Of a DNA stretch of 64,000 nucleotides, positions 8,886 through 17,386 are shown piece by piece. Where the stretch lies: positions 1,798,001 through 1,862,000 of the forward strand of contig NZ_CBDDIE010000003.1 of the NCBI RefSeq assembly GCF_965228805.1, read 5' to 3'. A program made the position numbers and the translations under genes. The DNA is from JASBTN01 sp965228805 (GTDB lineage Bacteria > Pseudomonadota > Alphaproteobacteria > Rhodobacterales > Rhodobacteraceae). Positions within the stretch are counted from its first letter, which is position 1. Each line of letters starts with the position of its first letter. The notes below the pieces were generated by a model, which saw only the letters and a program-made list of their open reading frames with translations, was not told the DNA's origin and searched no databases.

Positions 8886-10853
8886 ATGACCAGCCCAGCT
8901 AAATCCCGCCCCTGGCTTTTCCGCACCTATGCCGGCCATTCGACCGCCAAGGCTTCGAACGAGCTTTATCGCACCAACCTGGCCAAGGGTCAGACCGGCC
9001 TGTCGGTGGCCTTCGATCTGCCGACCCAGACGGGCTATGACAGTGATCACAAGCTGGCGCGCGGTGAAGTGGGCAAGGTCGGTGTGCCGCTGGCGCATCT
9101 GGGCGACATGCGTTCCCTGTTCGCGGATATCCCGCTGGAGCAGATGAACACCTCGATGACGATCAACGCGACCGCGCCGTGGCTGCTGGCGCTCTATATT
9201 GCGGCGGCGGAAGAGCAAGGCGCGGATATCTCCAAGCTCCAGGGCACGGTTCAGAACGATATCATCAAAGAGTATCTGAGCCGCGGCACCTATGTCTGCC
9301 CGCCGAAACCGTCCCTGCGCATGATCACCGATGTCGCCGCCTATACGCGCGAAAACTTGCCCAAGTGGAACCCGATGAACGTCTGTTCCTACCACTTGCA
9401 GGAGGCCGGTGCGACGCCGGAGGAAGAGCTCGCCTTTGCCCTCGCCACCGCCATTGCCGTGCTGGACGACCTCAAGACCAAGGTCCCGGCCGAGGCCTTC
9501 CCGGCCATGGTTGGTCGCATCTCCTTCTTCGTGAACGCAGGCATCCGCTTCGTCACCGAGATGTGCAAGATGCGCGCCTTTGTCGAACTGTGGGACGAGA
9601 TCACTCGCGAGCGCTACGGCGTTGAAGATCCCAAGTTCCGCCGCTTCCGCTACGGCGTGCAGGTGAACTCGCTTGGCCTGACCGAGCAGCAGCCGGAAAA
9701 CAACGTCTACCGTATCCTGATCGAGATGCTGGCGGTGACCCTGTCCAAGAACGCGCGCGCCCGTGCGGTGCAGCTGCCCGCCTGGAACGAGGCGCTGGGC
9801 CTGCCGCGCCCCTGGGACCAGCAGTGGTCGCTGCGGATGCAGCAGATCATGGCCTATGAGACCGACCTTCTGGAATATGACGACCTCTTCGACAACAACC
9901 CGGCCGTCGAACGCAAGGTGGGCGAACTGAAGGACGGCGCGCGCGCCGAGCTTGCCCAGATCGACGCCATGGGCGGCGCCATTTCCGCCATCGAATACAT
10001 GAAGTCGCGCCTGGTCGACTCGAACGCCGCGCGCATCGGCAAGATCGAAGGCGGCGAGACCACTGTCGTCGGCGTGAACCGCTGGACCGAAGCCGCCGAA
10101 AGCCCGCTAACCGCCGGGGACGGCGCCATCATGGTCGCCGATGCCGAAGCCGAGGCCGACCAGATCGCGCGCCTGGAGGCTTGGCGCACCGAACGTGACC
10201 AGGCCGCCGTCGATACTGCCTTGGCGGACCTGCGCCAGGCTGCCAAGGATGGCACCAACATCATGCCCGCCTCCATCGCCGCCGCGAAAGCGGGTGTGAC
10301 CACCGGCGAATGGGGCGAGGTCATGCGCCAGACCTTCGGCCAGTACCGCGCGCCGACCGGCGTGTCGAAGAACCCCTCGAACCGCACCGAAGGGCTGGAC
10401 GAGATCCGCGCCCGTGTCGATGCAGTCTCCGACGCCCTGGGTCGCCGGTTGAAATTCGTGGTCGGCAAGCCGGGCCTCGACGGTCATTCGAACGGTGCCG
10501 AACAGATCGCCGCCCGCGCGCGTGATTGCGGCATGGACATCACCTATGAGGGCATCCGCCTGACGCCTGAGGAACTGGTCGCCTCCGCCAAGGAAACCGA
10601 GGCCCACGTGGTCGGCCTGTCGATCCTCTCCGGCTCGCATATCCCGCTGCTCGAAGAGCTGATGGAGCGCATGAAGGCTGCCGGCCTGGGCCATGTCCCG
10701 GTCATCGCCGGCGGCATCATCCCCGACGAAGACGCCGACCGCCTGCGCGCCATGGGCGTCGCCAAGGTCTACACGCCGAAGGATTTCGAGCTGAACGTGA
10801 TCATGGACGATATCGTGACGCTCGTGGACCCGAAAGCGGTCGCAGCGGAATAA
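8886..10853 (+). CDS. ecm: Ethylmalonyl-CoA mutase (coenzyme B12)
   Basis: The 655-residue protein has the large acyl-CoA mutase TIM-barrel domain (FDLPTQTGYDSD near the start, STSMTINATA-like segment at about 95) and a C-terminal cobalamin domain with D-x-H-x-x-G (LDGHSNG at about 534-539), then LSGSH and GGIIP. It converts ethylmalonyl-CoA to methylsuccinyl-CoA in the ethylmalonyl-CoA pathway. Single-chain architecture with the short linker distinguishes Ecm from the two-domain MutB. ccr nearby supports the specific call over generic methylmalonyl-CoA mutase. The upstream region shares AATGCTGCA with the ccr promoter region. Confidence 0.93.
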   Translation: MTSPAKSRPWLFRTYAGHSTAKASNELYRTNLAKGQTGLSVAFDLPTQTGYDSDHKLARGEVGKVGVPLAHLGDMRSLFADIPLEQMNTSMTINATAPWLLALYIAAAEEQGADISKLQGTVQNDIIKEYLSRGTYVCPPKPSLRMITDVAAYTRENLPKWNPMNVCSYHLQEAGATPEEELAFALATAIAVLDDLKTKVPAEAFPAMVGRISFFVNAGIRFVTEMCKMRAFVELWDEITRERYGVEDPKFRRFRYGVQVNSLGLTEQQPENNVYRILIEMLAVTLSKNARARAVQLPAWNEALGLPRPWDQQWSLRMQQIMAYETDLLEYDDLFDNNPAVERKVGELKDGARAELAQIDAMGGAISAIEYMKSRLVDSNAARIGKIEGGETTVVGVNRWTEAAESPLTAGDGAIMVADAEAEADQIARLEAWRTERDQAAVDTALADLRQAAKDGTNIMPASIAAAKAGVTTGEWGEVMRQTFGQYRAPTGVSKNPSNRTEGLDEIRARVDAVSDALGRRLKFVVGKPGLDGHSNGAEQIAARARDCGMDITYEGIRLTPEELVASAKETEAHVVGLSILSGSHIPLLEELMERMKAAGLGHVPVIAGGIIPDEDADRLRAMGVAKVYTPKDFELNVIMDDIVTLVDPKAVAAE

Positions 10854-10875
10854 GCCTTGCCCAAGGACAGGGCAG

Positions 10876-10909
10876 GGGCGCGTACCGTGAGGTACGCGCC
10901 CTTTTTTGT
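10876..10909 (+). terminator. Intrinsic terminator of ecm
   Basis: An 11-bp perfect stem (GGGCGCGTACC / GGTACGCGCCC) with a GTGA loop is followed by six T residues. This is a strong rho-independent terminator 23 bases after the ecm stop. Confidence 0.95.
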
Positions 10910-10934
10910 TTGCGGCTTGGAAAAGCAGTCACGC

Positions 10935-11099
10935 GGCGCCCGACCCTGGGTGGGCGCTTCGCAACGGGCCTACTTGGTAAGGGGATTGCCACTCCCGGAA
11001 CGCTGGTGGGATTTGCGACCTTGGAAAGCGCCCTCCCGTGGGGATGAGGAGGGGACCGTCGCCCCAGTGGGGCGGCGAAAGCCCCGACGAACGGGCGCC
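10935..11099. repeat. Palindromic element, inverted and interrupted copy (family 1)
   Basis: The left end (10936-10957) reads GCGCCCGACCC then TGGGTGGGCGC, and GCGCCCTCCCGTGGGG lies at 11028-11043. These are the two conserved ends of the element at 45942-46079 in reverse orientation, separated by a 96-bp interior. The right outer arm is displaced by a nested hairpin (CGCCCC / GGGGCG, 11060-11074), after which CGGGCGCC (11092-11099) still pairs with GGCGCCCG (10935-10942). It fills the space between ecm and the TIGR02186 gene, which has no coding sequence. Confidence 0.6.
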
Positions 11100-11153
11100 A
11101 CGTGGCTGCGCCCCGCGAAAAGTCGTCTTCGCTGACGCTCGACCAGCCCCGCC

Positions 11154-11915
11154 TCAGCTTCGCAGCAGCATCCGGAACGCCGTCGAAGCCGTCCATCCCG
11201 CCGCAATGGCGATGAACAGCGACAACAACCCATAGACCAGCGGCTGTTCATGGGCCAGGTTGAACACCCAACGCTCCAGCCCGACCTTCTGTACCTCGAT
11301 CACGGTCTCGTATTGCGAGGCGACATAGCCGCCGCGGGTCAGGTAGATACGGGTGCGGTACTCGCCCTCGGTCAGGTTGGCAGGCAGCGCAATGCGGGTG
11401 TTGAACAGGGTCTCCTCGACCAGCTCCACCGCACCTTCCTGGACACTGTAAAGCCCGGCGTCGGCGCGGATCCGCACAACAGCATCGGCAAAGTCGCGCG
11501 GGTTCACCGTTTCCGACGCCTCGCCGACCAGCCGGATCGCCTGCGGGATCGTCACGTGATGGCGCAGATCGTCGATCTGCGAGATAGCCTCACGCAGTGG
11601 TGCCGAGGTGGCCACCGCATAGAAGCTCGGCGCCTCGTCCACCACCACAGCATCCGTATTGACCCAGATGCCATAGCGCTTGGCCTTGCGCCGCACGGTG
11701 ACGGGCCCCGACGGCCCCTCGACCACCACAACCACATGCAGGGGATCGTCCTCGGGCGGTGGGCTGTCGCGCTTGACCGCGCCGAAGATCAGGATCTCGG
11801 ACCCCACGAAGGTGGCGGTGATCGACACGCGGTTCTGGCTCAGACCTGCCACAACCTCTTCCGCCTTTGCGGGCAGGGACAGGAGCAACAGGAAGGCAAG
11901 GGCAAGGCGCAGCAT
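11154..11915 (-). CDS. TIGR02186 family membrane-anchored periplasmic protein
   Basis: The 253-residue protein has an N-terminal signal peptide (LALAFLLLLSLPAKA) and a C-terminal membrane helix (about 224-245), with a beta-rich, mostly periplasmic domain between. It matches the TIGR02186 conserved hypothetical family, which is habitually paired with a TauE/SafE permease. Here the permease gene lies immediately upstream with a TGATG overlap (1 base), so the two are cotranslated. A role as a periplasmic partner of a sulfite, sulfonate or organoacid exporter is inferred from this pairing alone. Confidence 0.8.
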   Translation of the reverse strand: MLRLALAFLLLLSLPAKAEEVVAGLSQNRVSITATFVGSEILIFGAVKRDSPPPEDDPLHVVVVVEGPSGPVTVRRKAKRYGIWVNTDAVVVDEAPSFYAVATSAPLREAISQIDDLRHHVTIPQAIRLVGEASETVNPRDFADAVVRIRADAGLYSVQEGAVELVEETLFNTRIALPANLTEGEYRTRIYLTRGGYVASQYETVIEVQKVGLERWVFNLAHEQPLVYGLLSLFIAIAAGWTASTAFRMLLRS

Positions 11916-12832
11916 CAGTGACCACCTCCCGCACCCAGTTCATACAGCTCGGACGGCATCAGCAGCAGGTCCAGCGCCAGCTTGCCGCAGACCGCCAGCA
12001 CCATCAGCGCCAGCAGGATGCGCAGTTGCTCGGCCTTCATCTTGACGCCGATCCGCGCGCCGATCTGCGCGCCGATCACGCCGCCGACCAGCAGAAGCAC
12101 CGCCAGCCCCATGTCCACGGTAAAGTTCGTCGTGGCGTGCAGAAGCGTGGTGAAGGCGGTGACAAAGATGATCTGAAACAGCGAGGTGCCCACGACCACC
12201 TTGGTCGGCATACCCAGCAGATAGATCATCGCGGGCACCATGATGAAGCCGCCACCAACCCCCATGATCGCCGCCAGGATGCCCACAAGCACGCCCACCA
12301 GCACCGGCGGAATGACCGAGATATACAGGCCCGAGGTACGGAATTTCATCTTGAAGGGCAGGTTGTGTACCCAGAAATGCTTGCGCCGCGTGGTCACCAC
12401 CGCGCCGCCGCGCGTCTTCATGATCGCGCGCAGGCTTTCAAAGAACATCAGCCCGCCGATGATGCCCAGGAAGACCACGTAGGACAGTTTGACCAACAGG
12501 TCGACCTGGCCCATGGCCTTCAGCGTGTTGAACAGCTGCACGCCCAGGGCCGCACCGATGAGGCCCCCGACCAACAACACCGTGCCCATCCTCAGGTCCA
12601 CGGTCTTTCGTTTCAGATGCGCGAGCACGCCCGAGAAAGACGAGGCGACGATCTGGTTCGCCTCGGTCGCCACGGCCACGGCGGGTGGGATGCCGATGAA
12701 GAACAGCAAGGGGGTCATCAAAAACCCGCCGCCCACGCCGAACATGCCCGACAAGATGCCCACGATCCCGCCCAGTCCGAGAAGAAGAAAGGCATTTACC
12801 GAAACTTCGGCAATAGGCAGGTAAATTTGCAT
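11915..12832 (-). CDS. TauE/SafE (TSUP) family permease
   Basis: The 305-residue polytopic protein has the two internally related halves of the TSUP family. The glycine-rich GILSGMFGVGGGFLMTPLL in the first half is repeated as GILAAIMGVGGGFIMVPAM in the second, with seven to eight membrane helices. Characterised members export sulfite, sulfoacetate or sulfolactate. The gene starts the two-gene unit with the TIGR02186 protein. The substrate is not decided by the sequence; sulfite is a reasonable guess for a marine Rhodobacteraceae. Confidence 0.88.
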   Translation of the reverse strand: MQIYLPIAEVSVNAFLLLGLGGIVGILSGMFGVGGGFLMTPLLFFIGIPPAVAVATEANQIVASSFSGVLAHLKRKTVDLRMGTVLLVGGLIGAALGVQLFNTLKAMGQVDLLVKLSYVVFLGIIGGLMFFESLRAIMKTRGGAVVTTRRKHFWVHNLPFKMKFRTSGLYISVIPPVLVGVLVGILAAIMGVGGGFIMVPAMIYLLGMPTKVVVGTSLFQIIFVTAFTTLLHATTNFTVDMGLAVLLLVGGVIGAQIGARIGVKMKAEQLRILLALMVLAVCGKLALDLLLMPSELYELGAGGGH

Positions 12833-12916
12833 GGGACGCGGGCGTTTCAGCTGTCGATTCTTGATGGTCGGGGCGTCGCCCGCCCCGTTCCCTGAACCTT
12901 GCGACAGATTGCCCGG

Positions 12917-13720
12917 CTAGTCACGCGTTAAGTACCGCCTGACCAGTTTTTCCAGCTTTTTGGCGCCAACTGGTGCCATCGCCTTGGTGTGCTCGTGGCT
13001 GATGTTCTCGTCCGACATGCCGGCGGCCATGTTGGTGATGGTCGAGATCGCGGCGACGCGCAGGCCCAGGAACCGGGCCAGGATCACCTCGGGCACGGTG
13101 GACATGCCAACCGCATCGGCGCCCAGTGTGCGGATCGCGCGGATCTCGGCGGGCGTCTCGAAGGAGGGGCCGGAGTACCAGGCATAGATGCCTTCCATGA
13201 GGGCGATGCCCTCCTCATCAGCGATCCGCGACAGCGCCCCACGCATCGACCCGTCATAGGCATGGGTCATCGGCACGAAACGCGCATCCGTCGGTTCGCC
13301 GATCAGCGGGTTGAGGCCCGAGAAGTTGATATGATCGGACAGCAGCATCAGATCACCCGGCGCAATGTCGGACCGCATCGAGCCCGCCGCATTGGTCAGG
13401 ATCAGTTTCTCTGCCCCCAGGGCCTTCAACACCTCCAGGGGCAGGCGCATCGCATCGGCCTGGCCTTGTTCGTAATAATGCGCCCGCCCGCCGAAGACGG
13501 CGACGCGGGTGCCTTCCAACTGGCCGATCACCAGGTTCGGGTTGTGGCCTGACACGGCGCTGCCGGGAAAGCCCGGCAGGTCGGAATAGGGGATCGCGAC
13601 CCCATCGACCGCCTCGGCCAAGTGGCCGAGGCCCGAACCCAGCACCAACCCGACCTCGACCGGCGCCTCACCCGCGCGTTCACGGATGAGGGCAACGATC
13701 TCGTCAGCGTTCCTTGACAT
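12917..13720 (-). CDS. Purine nucleoside phosphorylase, trimeric type
   Basis: The 267-residue protein belongs to the trimeric PNP/MTAP family, unlike hexameric DeoD at 288-992. Motifs are LGSGLGH (phosphate), GGRAHYYEQ, LTNAAGS, the purine loop YSGPSFETPAEIR and VGMSTVPEV. It cleaves guanosine, inosine or xanthosine with phosphate. It is the last gene of the BMP-type ABC operon and overlaps the second permease by 17 bases, so imported nucleosides are likely split straight after uptake. The name punA/xapA is used for relatives; I leave the symbol empty because specificity is unknown. Confidence 0.92.
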   Translation of the reverse strand: MSRNADEIVALIRERAGEAPVEVGLVLGSGLGHLAEAVDGVAIPYSDLPGFPGSAVSGHNPNLVIGQLEGTRVAVFGGRAHYYEQGQADAMRLPLEVLKALGAEKLILTNAAGSMRSDIAPGDLMLLSDHINFSGLNPLIGEPTDARFVPMTHAYDGSMRGALSRIADEEGIALMEGIYAWYSGPSFETPAEIRAIRTLGADAVGMSTVPEVILARFLGLRVAAISTITNMAAGMSDENISHEHTKAMAPVGAKKLEKLVRRYLTRD

Positions 13721-14711
13721 AGGGCTGGCCTCCGGCCTTGGGCGGGGTCGGCTTGCCGATGAAACCCGCCAGGATCACCACGGTCAGGATGTAGGGCAGG
13801 GCCTCCATCAGCTGCACGGGAATGGTCACGCCGCCCAGCTCCAGGCTCTGGTAGCGGTTGGCGATGGCCTGCAAGAGGCCGAACAGGAAGGTCGCACCTA
13901 GCGCATGCCAGGGCCGCCAGTTGGCAAAGATCAGCGCGGCCAGCGCGATATAGCCGCGCCCACCCGACATCTCCTTGACGAAACCCGCGCCCAGGCCGGT
14001 GGCCATATAGGTCCCGGCCATGCCGCAGAGCAGCCCGGCAATCACCATCGCCGCGAAACGCAGTTTGATCACCGAAACGCCCGAGGTGTCCACAGCACCG
14101 GGGTTTTCCCCCACCGCACGCAGGCGCAGGCCGAACCGCGTGCGGTTCAGCACCCACCAGGACAGGGGCACCATGGCAATGGCGACATAGACCAGGATCG
14201 TATGGCCCGACAGAAGCTCGCTGTAGATCTGCTGCACCGGGTTGGCCTGGGCAATGGCCTCGTTCAGCTTCATGCCCGCCGCTTCCGCGTTCTCGCGGGT
14301 CCAGGACATGGGCAGTTCAACCGGGCCAAACCGCTGGTCATCCTTCAGCGACGGCGTGCGCCCACCCAGGGCAAACCAGGCCGAGCCGATCAGGATCGTG
14401 ATGCCGGAGGCAAAATAGTTCAGCGCCACGCCCGAGATCAGCTGATTGCCCCGGAAGGTGATCGAGGCCACCCCGTGCATCAGCGAGAAGCTCAGCGAGC
14501 TTGCCAGCCCCGCCAGAAGACCCAGCCAGACCGAACCAAAGGCCGCCGCCACACCGGCGGAAAAGAAGGCCGAGACCAGGATCTTGCCCTCAAGCCCGAT
14601 GTCGAAGATGCCCGCGCGTTCGGAAAACAGCCCCGCGAGACAGGCGAACAGCAAGGGCGTCGCCAGGCGCATGCCGCTGTCGGTGATCTGCAAAATGGTC
14701 AGGAAGTCCAT
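13704..14711 (-). CDS. Nucleoside ABC transporter, permease 2
   Basis: The 335-residue polytopic protein (FACLAGLFSERAGIFDIGLEGK is typical of the BPD_transp_2 family) resembles YufQ/NupQ/PnrD-type permeases of BMP-dependent nucleoside ABC importers. The start at 14711 (MDFLTILQI) overlaps the stop of permease 1 by one base (TGATG); a 45-codon in-frame extension has no hydrophobic character. It pairs with the neighbouring permease to form the membrane channel of the importer. Confidence 0.9.
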   Translation of the reverse strand: MDFLTILQITDSGMRLATPLLFACLAGLFSERAGIFDIGLEGKILVSAFFSAGVAAAFGSVWLGLLAGLASSLSFSLMHGVASITFRGNQLISGVALNYFASGITILIGSAWFALGGRTPSLKDDQRFGPVELPMSWTRENAEAAGMKLNEAIAQANPVQQIYSELLSGHTILVYVAIAMVPLSWWVLNRTRFGLRLRAVGENPGAVDTSGVSVIKLRFAAMVIAGLLCGMAGTYMATGLGAGFVKEMSGGRGYIALAALIFANWRPWHALGATFLFGLLQAIANRYQSLELGGVTIPVQLMEALPYILTVVILAGFIGKPTPPKAGGQPYVKER

Positions 14712-15808
14712 CAGCGCTCTCCCCGTTTCGCGGCCCGGATGAAGGCACGTTCCACCGGCCAGCGCACCATGTTGTCCATGGCGCCGGTCAGCATGATGAC
14801 GAAGGCCTGGATCACCGTGACCAGCTCGCGCGGGATGTTCATCCACAGCGCCAGCTCACCGCCGCCCTGGGCCAGGAAGCCGAACAGGAAGGCCGCCAGC
14901 AGCACGCCGAACGGGTGATTGCGCCCCATCAGTGCGACCGCGATGCCGACGAAACCCGCGCCCTCGGCCGAGTTCAGGATCAGCTGTTCGGCCTGGCCCA
15001 TGGTGTTGTTGATCGACATCATGCCGCTGATCGCGCCCGAGATGAGCATGGCGATCATGGTGATCTTGACCGGCGAGATGCCCGCATAGACCGACGCCTG
15101 CGGGCTTTCCCCGAAGCTGCGGATCTCATACCCCAGCCGCGAGCGCCACATCAGGAAATAGACCACCACGCAGGCCGCCAGCGCGATGAAGAAGCTCACG
15201 TTCACCGGCGCGCCGCGGAAGACGATATTGTCCGCGGTCGAGAACATGTCCTGGAAGGTCGGCAGATGCGTGCTTTCCGGGAAGCTCGCCGTGGCCGGGT
15301 TCATCTCGCCCGCCGGGCGCAGCACATTCACCAACAGGTAGTTCAGCAGCGAGAAGGCGATGAAATTGAACATGATCGTGGTGATCACGATATGGCTGCC
15401 GCGTTTGGCCTGCAGCCAAGCGGGAATGGCCGCCCAGGCCGCGCCGAAGATGGCACCACCCGCCATGGCGACGATCAGCGCCACCGCCCAATGCGGGAAG
15501 GGGATATAAAGGCAGACCAGCGCCACCCCCAGACCGCCCAGCACGACCTGCCCCTCGCCGCCGATGTTGAACAGCGCAGCCTTGAAGGCAATCGACACGG
15601 CCAGGCCGGTGAAGATGAAATTGGTGGTGTAATAGAGCGTATAGCCCCAGCCATAGGTCGACCCAAGCGCGCCCTTGACCATCAGGGTCACGGCCTCCAC
15701 CGGGTCCTCGCCAATGGCCAGGATCACCAGGGCAGACAGCGCGAAGGCAATCACCAGGTTCAGGATCGGAATAAGGGCGACATCCGCCCAGCGTGGCATC
15801 TTGTCCAT
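14711..15808 (-). CDS. Nucleoside ABC transporter, permease 1
   Basis: This 365-residue polytopic permease of the BPD_transp_2 family contains SIAFKAALFNIGGEGQ, the conserved segment shared with its partner's IFDIGLEGK. It corresponds to YufP/NupP-type subunits. It overlaps the ATPase stop and its partner's start by one base each, giving tight translational coupling. It carries roughly eight to ten membrane helices. Confidence 0.9.
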   Translation of the reverse strand: MDKMPRWADVALIPILNLVIAFALSALVILAIGEDPVEAVTLMVKGALGSTYGWGYTLYYTTNFIFTGLAVSIAFKAALFNIGGEGQVVLGGLGVALVCLYIPFPHWAVALIVAMAGGAIFGAAWAAIPAWLQAKRGSHIVITTIMFNFIAFSLLNYLLVNVLRPAGEMNPATASFPESTHLPTFQDMFSTADNIVFRGAPVNVSFFIALAACVVVYFLMWRSRLGYEIRSFGESPQASVYAGISPVKITMIAMLISGAISGMMSINNTMGQAEQLILNSAEGAGFVGIAVALMGRNHPFGVLLAAFLFGFLAQGGGELALWMNIPRELVTVIQAFVIMLTGAMDNMVRWPVERAFIRAAKRGER

Positions 15809-17379
15809 CAGGCGGCCCCCTTTTCGCCGCTGACCCCGGCCATCAGCAGGCCAAGCTCGGTTTCGTCCGTCTCGGACGGCAGGCGTTCGCCCATGATCTG
15901 CCCGTCGAACATGACCGCGATACGGTCCGACAGGGACATGATTTCATCCAGTTCCACCGACACCAGCAGGATCGCCTTGCCGCGATCGCGCAGGTCGACG
16001 ATGCGCTGGTGCAGGAACTCGATCGCACCAATGTCCACGCCTCGCGTGGGTTGGCCGACCAGCAGGATGTCCGGATCCCGCTCGATCTCGCGCGCCATGA
16101 CGATCTTCTGCTGGTTGCCGCCGGAAAAGCTCTTGGCGGCCAGCATCGGATCGGGCGGACGCACGTCGAACTTGTCCATCTCCTCCTGCGCCTTCGCCAG
16201 CATGCCCGCATTGTCCATCAGCAGCTTGTTCTTCTGGTATTCCGGCGCGTGGTGATAGCCGAAGGCCAGGTTTTCCCAGGCATGGAAGTTCAGGATCAGC
16301 CCCTCGTGGTGGCGATCCTCCGGCACGTGGGAAATGCCCCGTTCGCGGCGGCTGCGCCCGTCGGAATGCTTGCCGGTCAGGTCAATGCTCTCGCCCTTGA
16401 CGAAAACCTCGCCGGTCGCCGTGGCAATGCCGCCCAGCACTTTCAAAAGCTCCGATTGACCATTGCCCGACACACCGGCAATGCCCAGGATTTCCCCCGC
16501 GCGCACATTGAGGCTGATGCCTTTCAGACGTTCCACCCCATGGTCGTCGACCATGCGCAGGTTCTTTACGTCCAGCACGGTATCACCCGGGTTGGCAGGC
16601 GCCTTGTCGACGCGCAGCAGCACCTTGCGCCCGACCATCAGCTCGGCCAGCTCCTCGGGGCTGGTCTCGGCGGTCTTGACCGTGGCGGTCATCTGTCCGC
16701 GCCGCATGACCGACACGGTGTCGGTGATCTCCATGATCTCGCGCAGCTTGTGGGTGATCAGGATGATCGTCTTGCCCTGTGCGCGCAGCCCTTCGAGGAT
16801 GCGGAACAGGTGGTCGGCCTCGGCCGGGGTCAGCACCCCCGTGGGCTCGTCCAGGATCAGGATATCCGCCTGACGATAGAGCGCCTTCAGGATCTCGACA
16901 CGTTGTTGCAGCCCGACGCCCAGATCCTCGATCTTGGCATCCGGGTCCACGTGGAGCTCATATTCCTCGGCCAGCGCCTTGAGGCTCTTGCGTGCCTTGG
17001 CCAGCGACGGGCGCAGCATCGCGCCTTCCTCGACCCCCAGGATCACGTTTTCCAGCACGCTGAAATTCTGGACCAGCTTGAAATGCTGGAACACCATCCC
17101 GATACCGGCGCGAATGGCGGCCTGGCTGTCGGGGATCTGGGTCTCCTGGCCATTGATGAAGATCTGGCCTTCGTCTGCCTTGTAGAACCCATAGAGAATG
17201 GACATCAGCGTCGATTTCCCGGCGCCGTTCTCGCCGATGATCCCGTGGATCGTGCCCGGCTGCACCGAAATCGAGATGTCCTTGTTCGCCTGCACCGGCC
17301 CGAAGGCCTTGGAAATGCCGCGAAGTTCGATGGCGGGGGCAACCGTTGCCGGTTGCCCCTCTGTGCTTGTCGCGCTCAT
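15808..17379 (-). CDS. Nucleoside ABC transporter, double ATPase subunit
   Basis: The 523-residue protein holds two ABC ATPase domains. The first has GENGAGKST (Walker A), a diverged signature GVGLQQRVEI and DEPTGVLTP. The second has GVSGNGQSE as a degenerate P-loop, signature FSGGNQQKI and a degenerate Walker B (GQPTRGVD). One competent and one degenerate site is normal for sugar/nucleoside importers of this class. The start at 17379 (MSATSTEGQP) is 8 bases after the binding-protein stop. Confidence 0.92.
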   Translation of the reverse strand: MSATSTEGQPATVAPAIELRGISKAFGPVQANKDISISVQPGTIHGIIGENGAGKSTLMSILYGFYKADEGQIFINGQETQIPDSQAAIRAGIGMVFQHFKLVQNFSVLENVILGVEEGAMLRPSLAKARKSLKALAEEYELHVDPDAKIEDLGVGLQQRVEILKALYRQADILILDEPTGVLTPAEADHLFRILEGLRAQGKTIILITHKLREIMEITDTVSVMRRGQMTATVKTAETSPEELAELMVGRKVLLRVDKAPANPGDTVLDVKNLRMVDDHGVERLKGISLNVRAGEILGIAGVSGNGQSELLKVLGGIATATGEVFVKGESIDLTGKHSDGRSRRERGISHVPEDRHHEGLILNFHAWENLAFGYHHAPEYQKNKLLMDNAGMLAKAQEEMDKFDVRPPDPMLAAKSFSGGNQQKIVMAREIERDPDILLVGQPTRGVDIGAIEFLHQRIVDLRDRGKAILLVSVELDEIMSLSDRIAVMFDGQIMGERLPSETDETELGLLMAGVSGEKGAA

Positions 17380-17386
17380 GGTCGGA

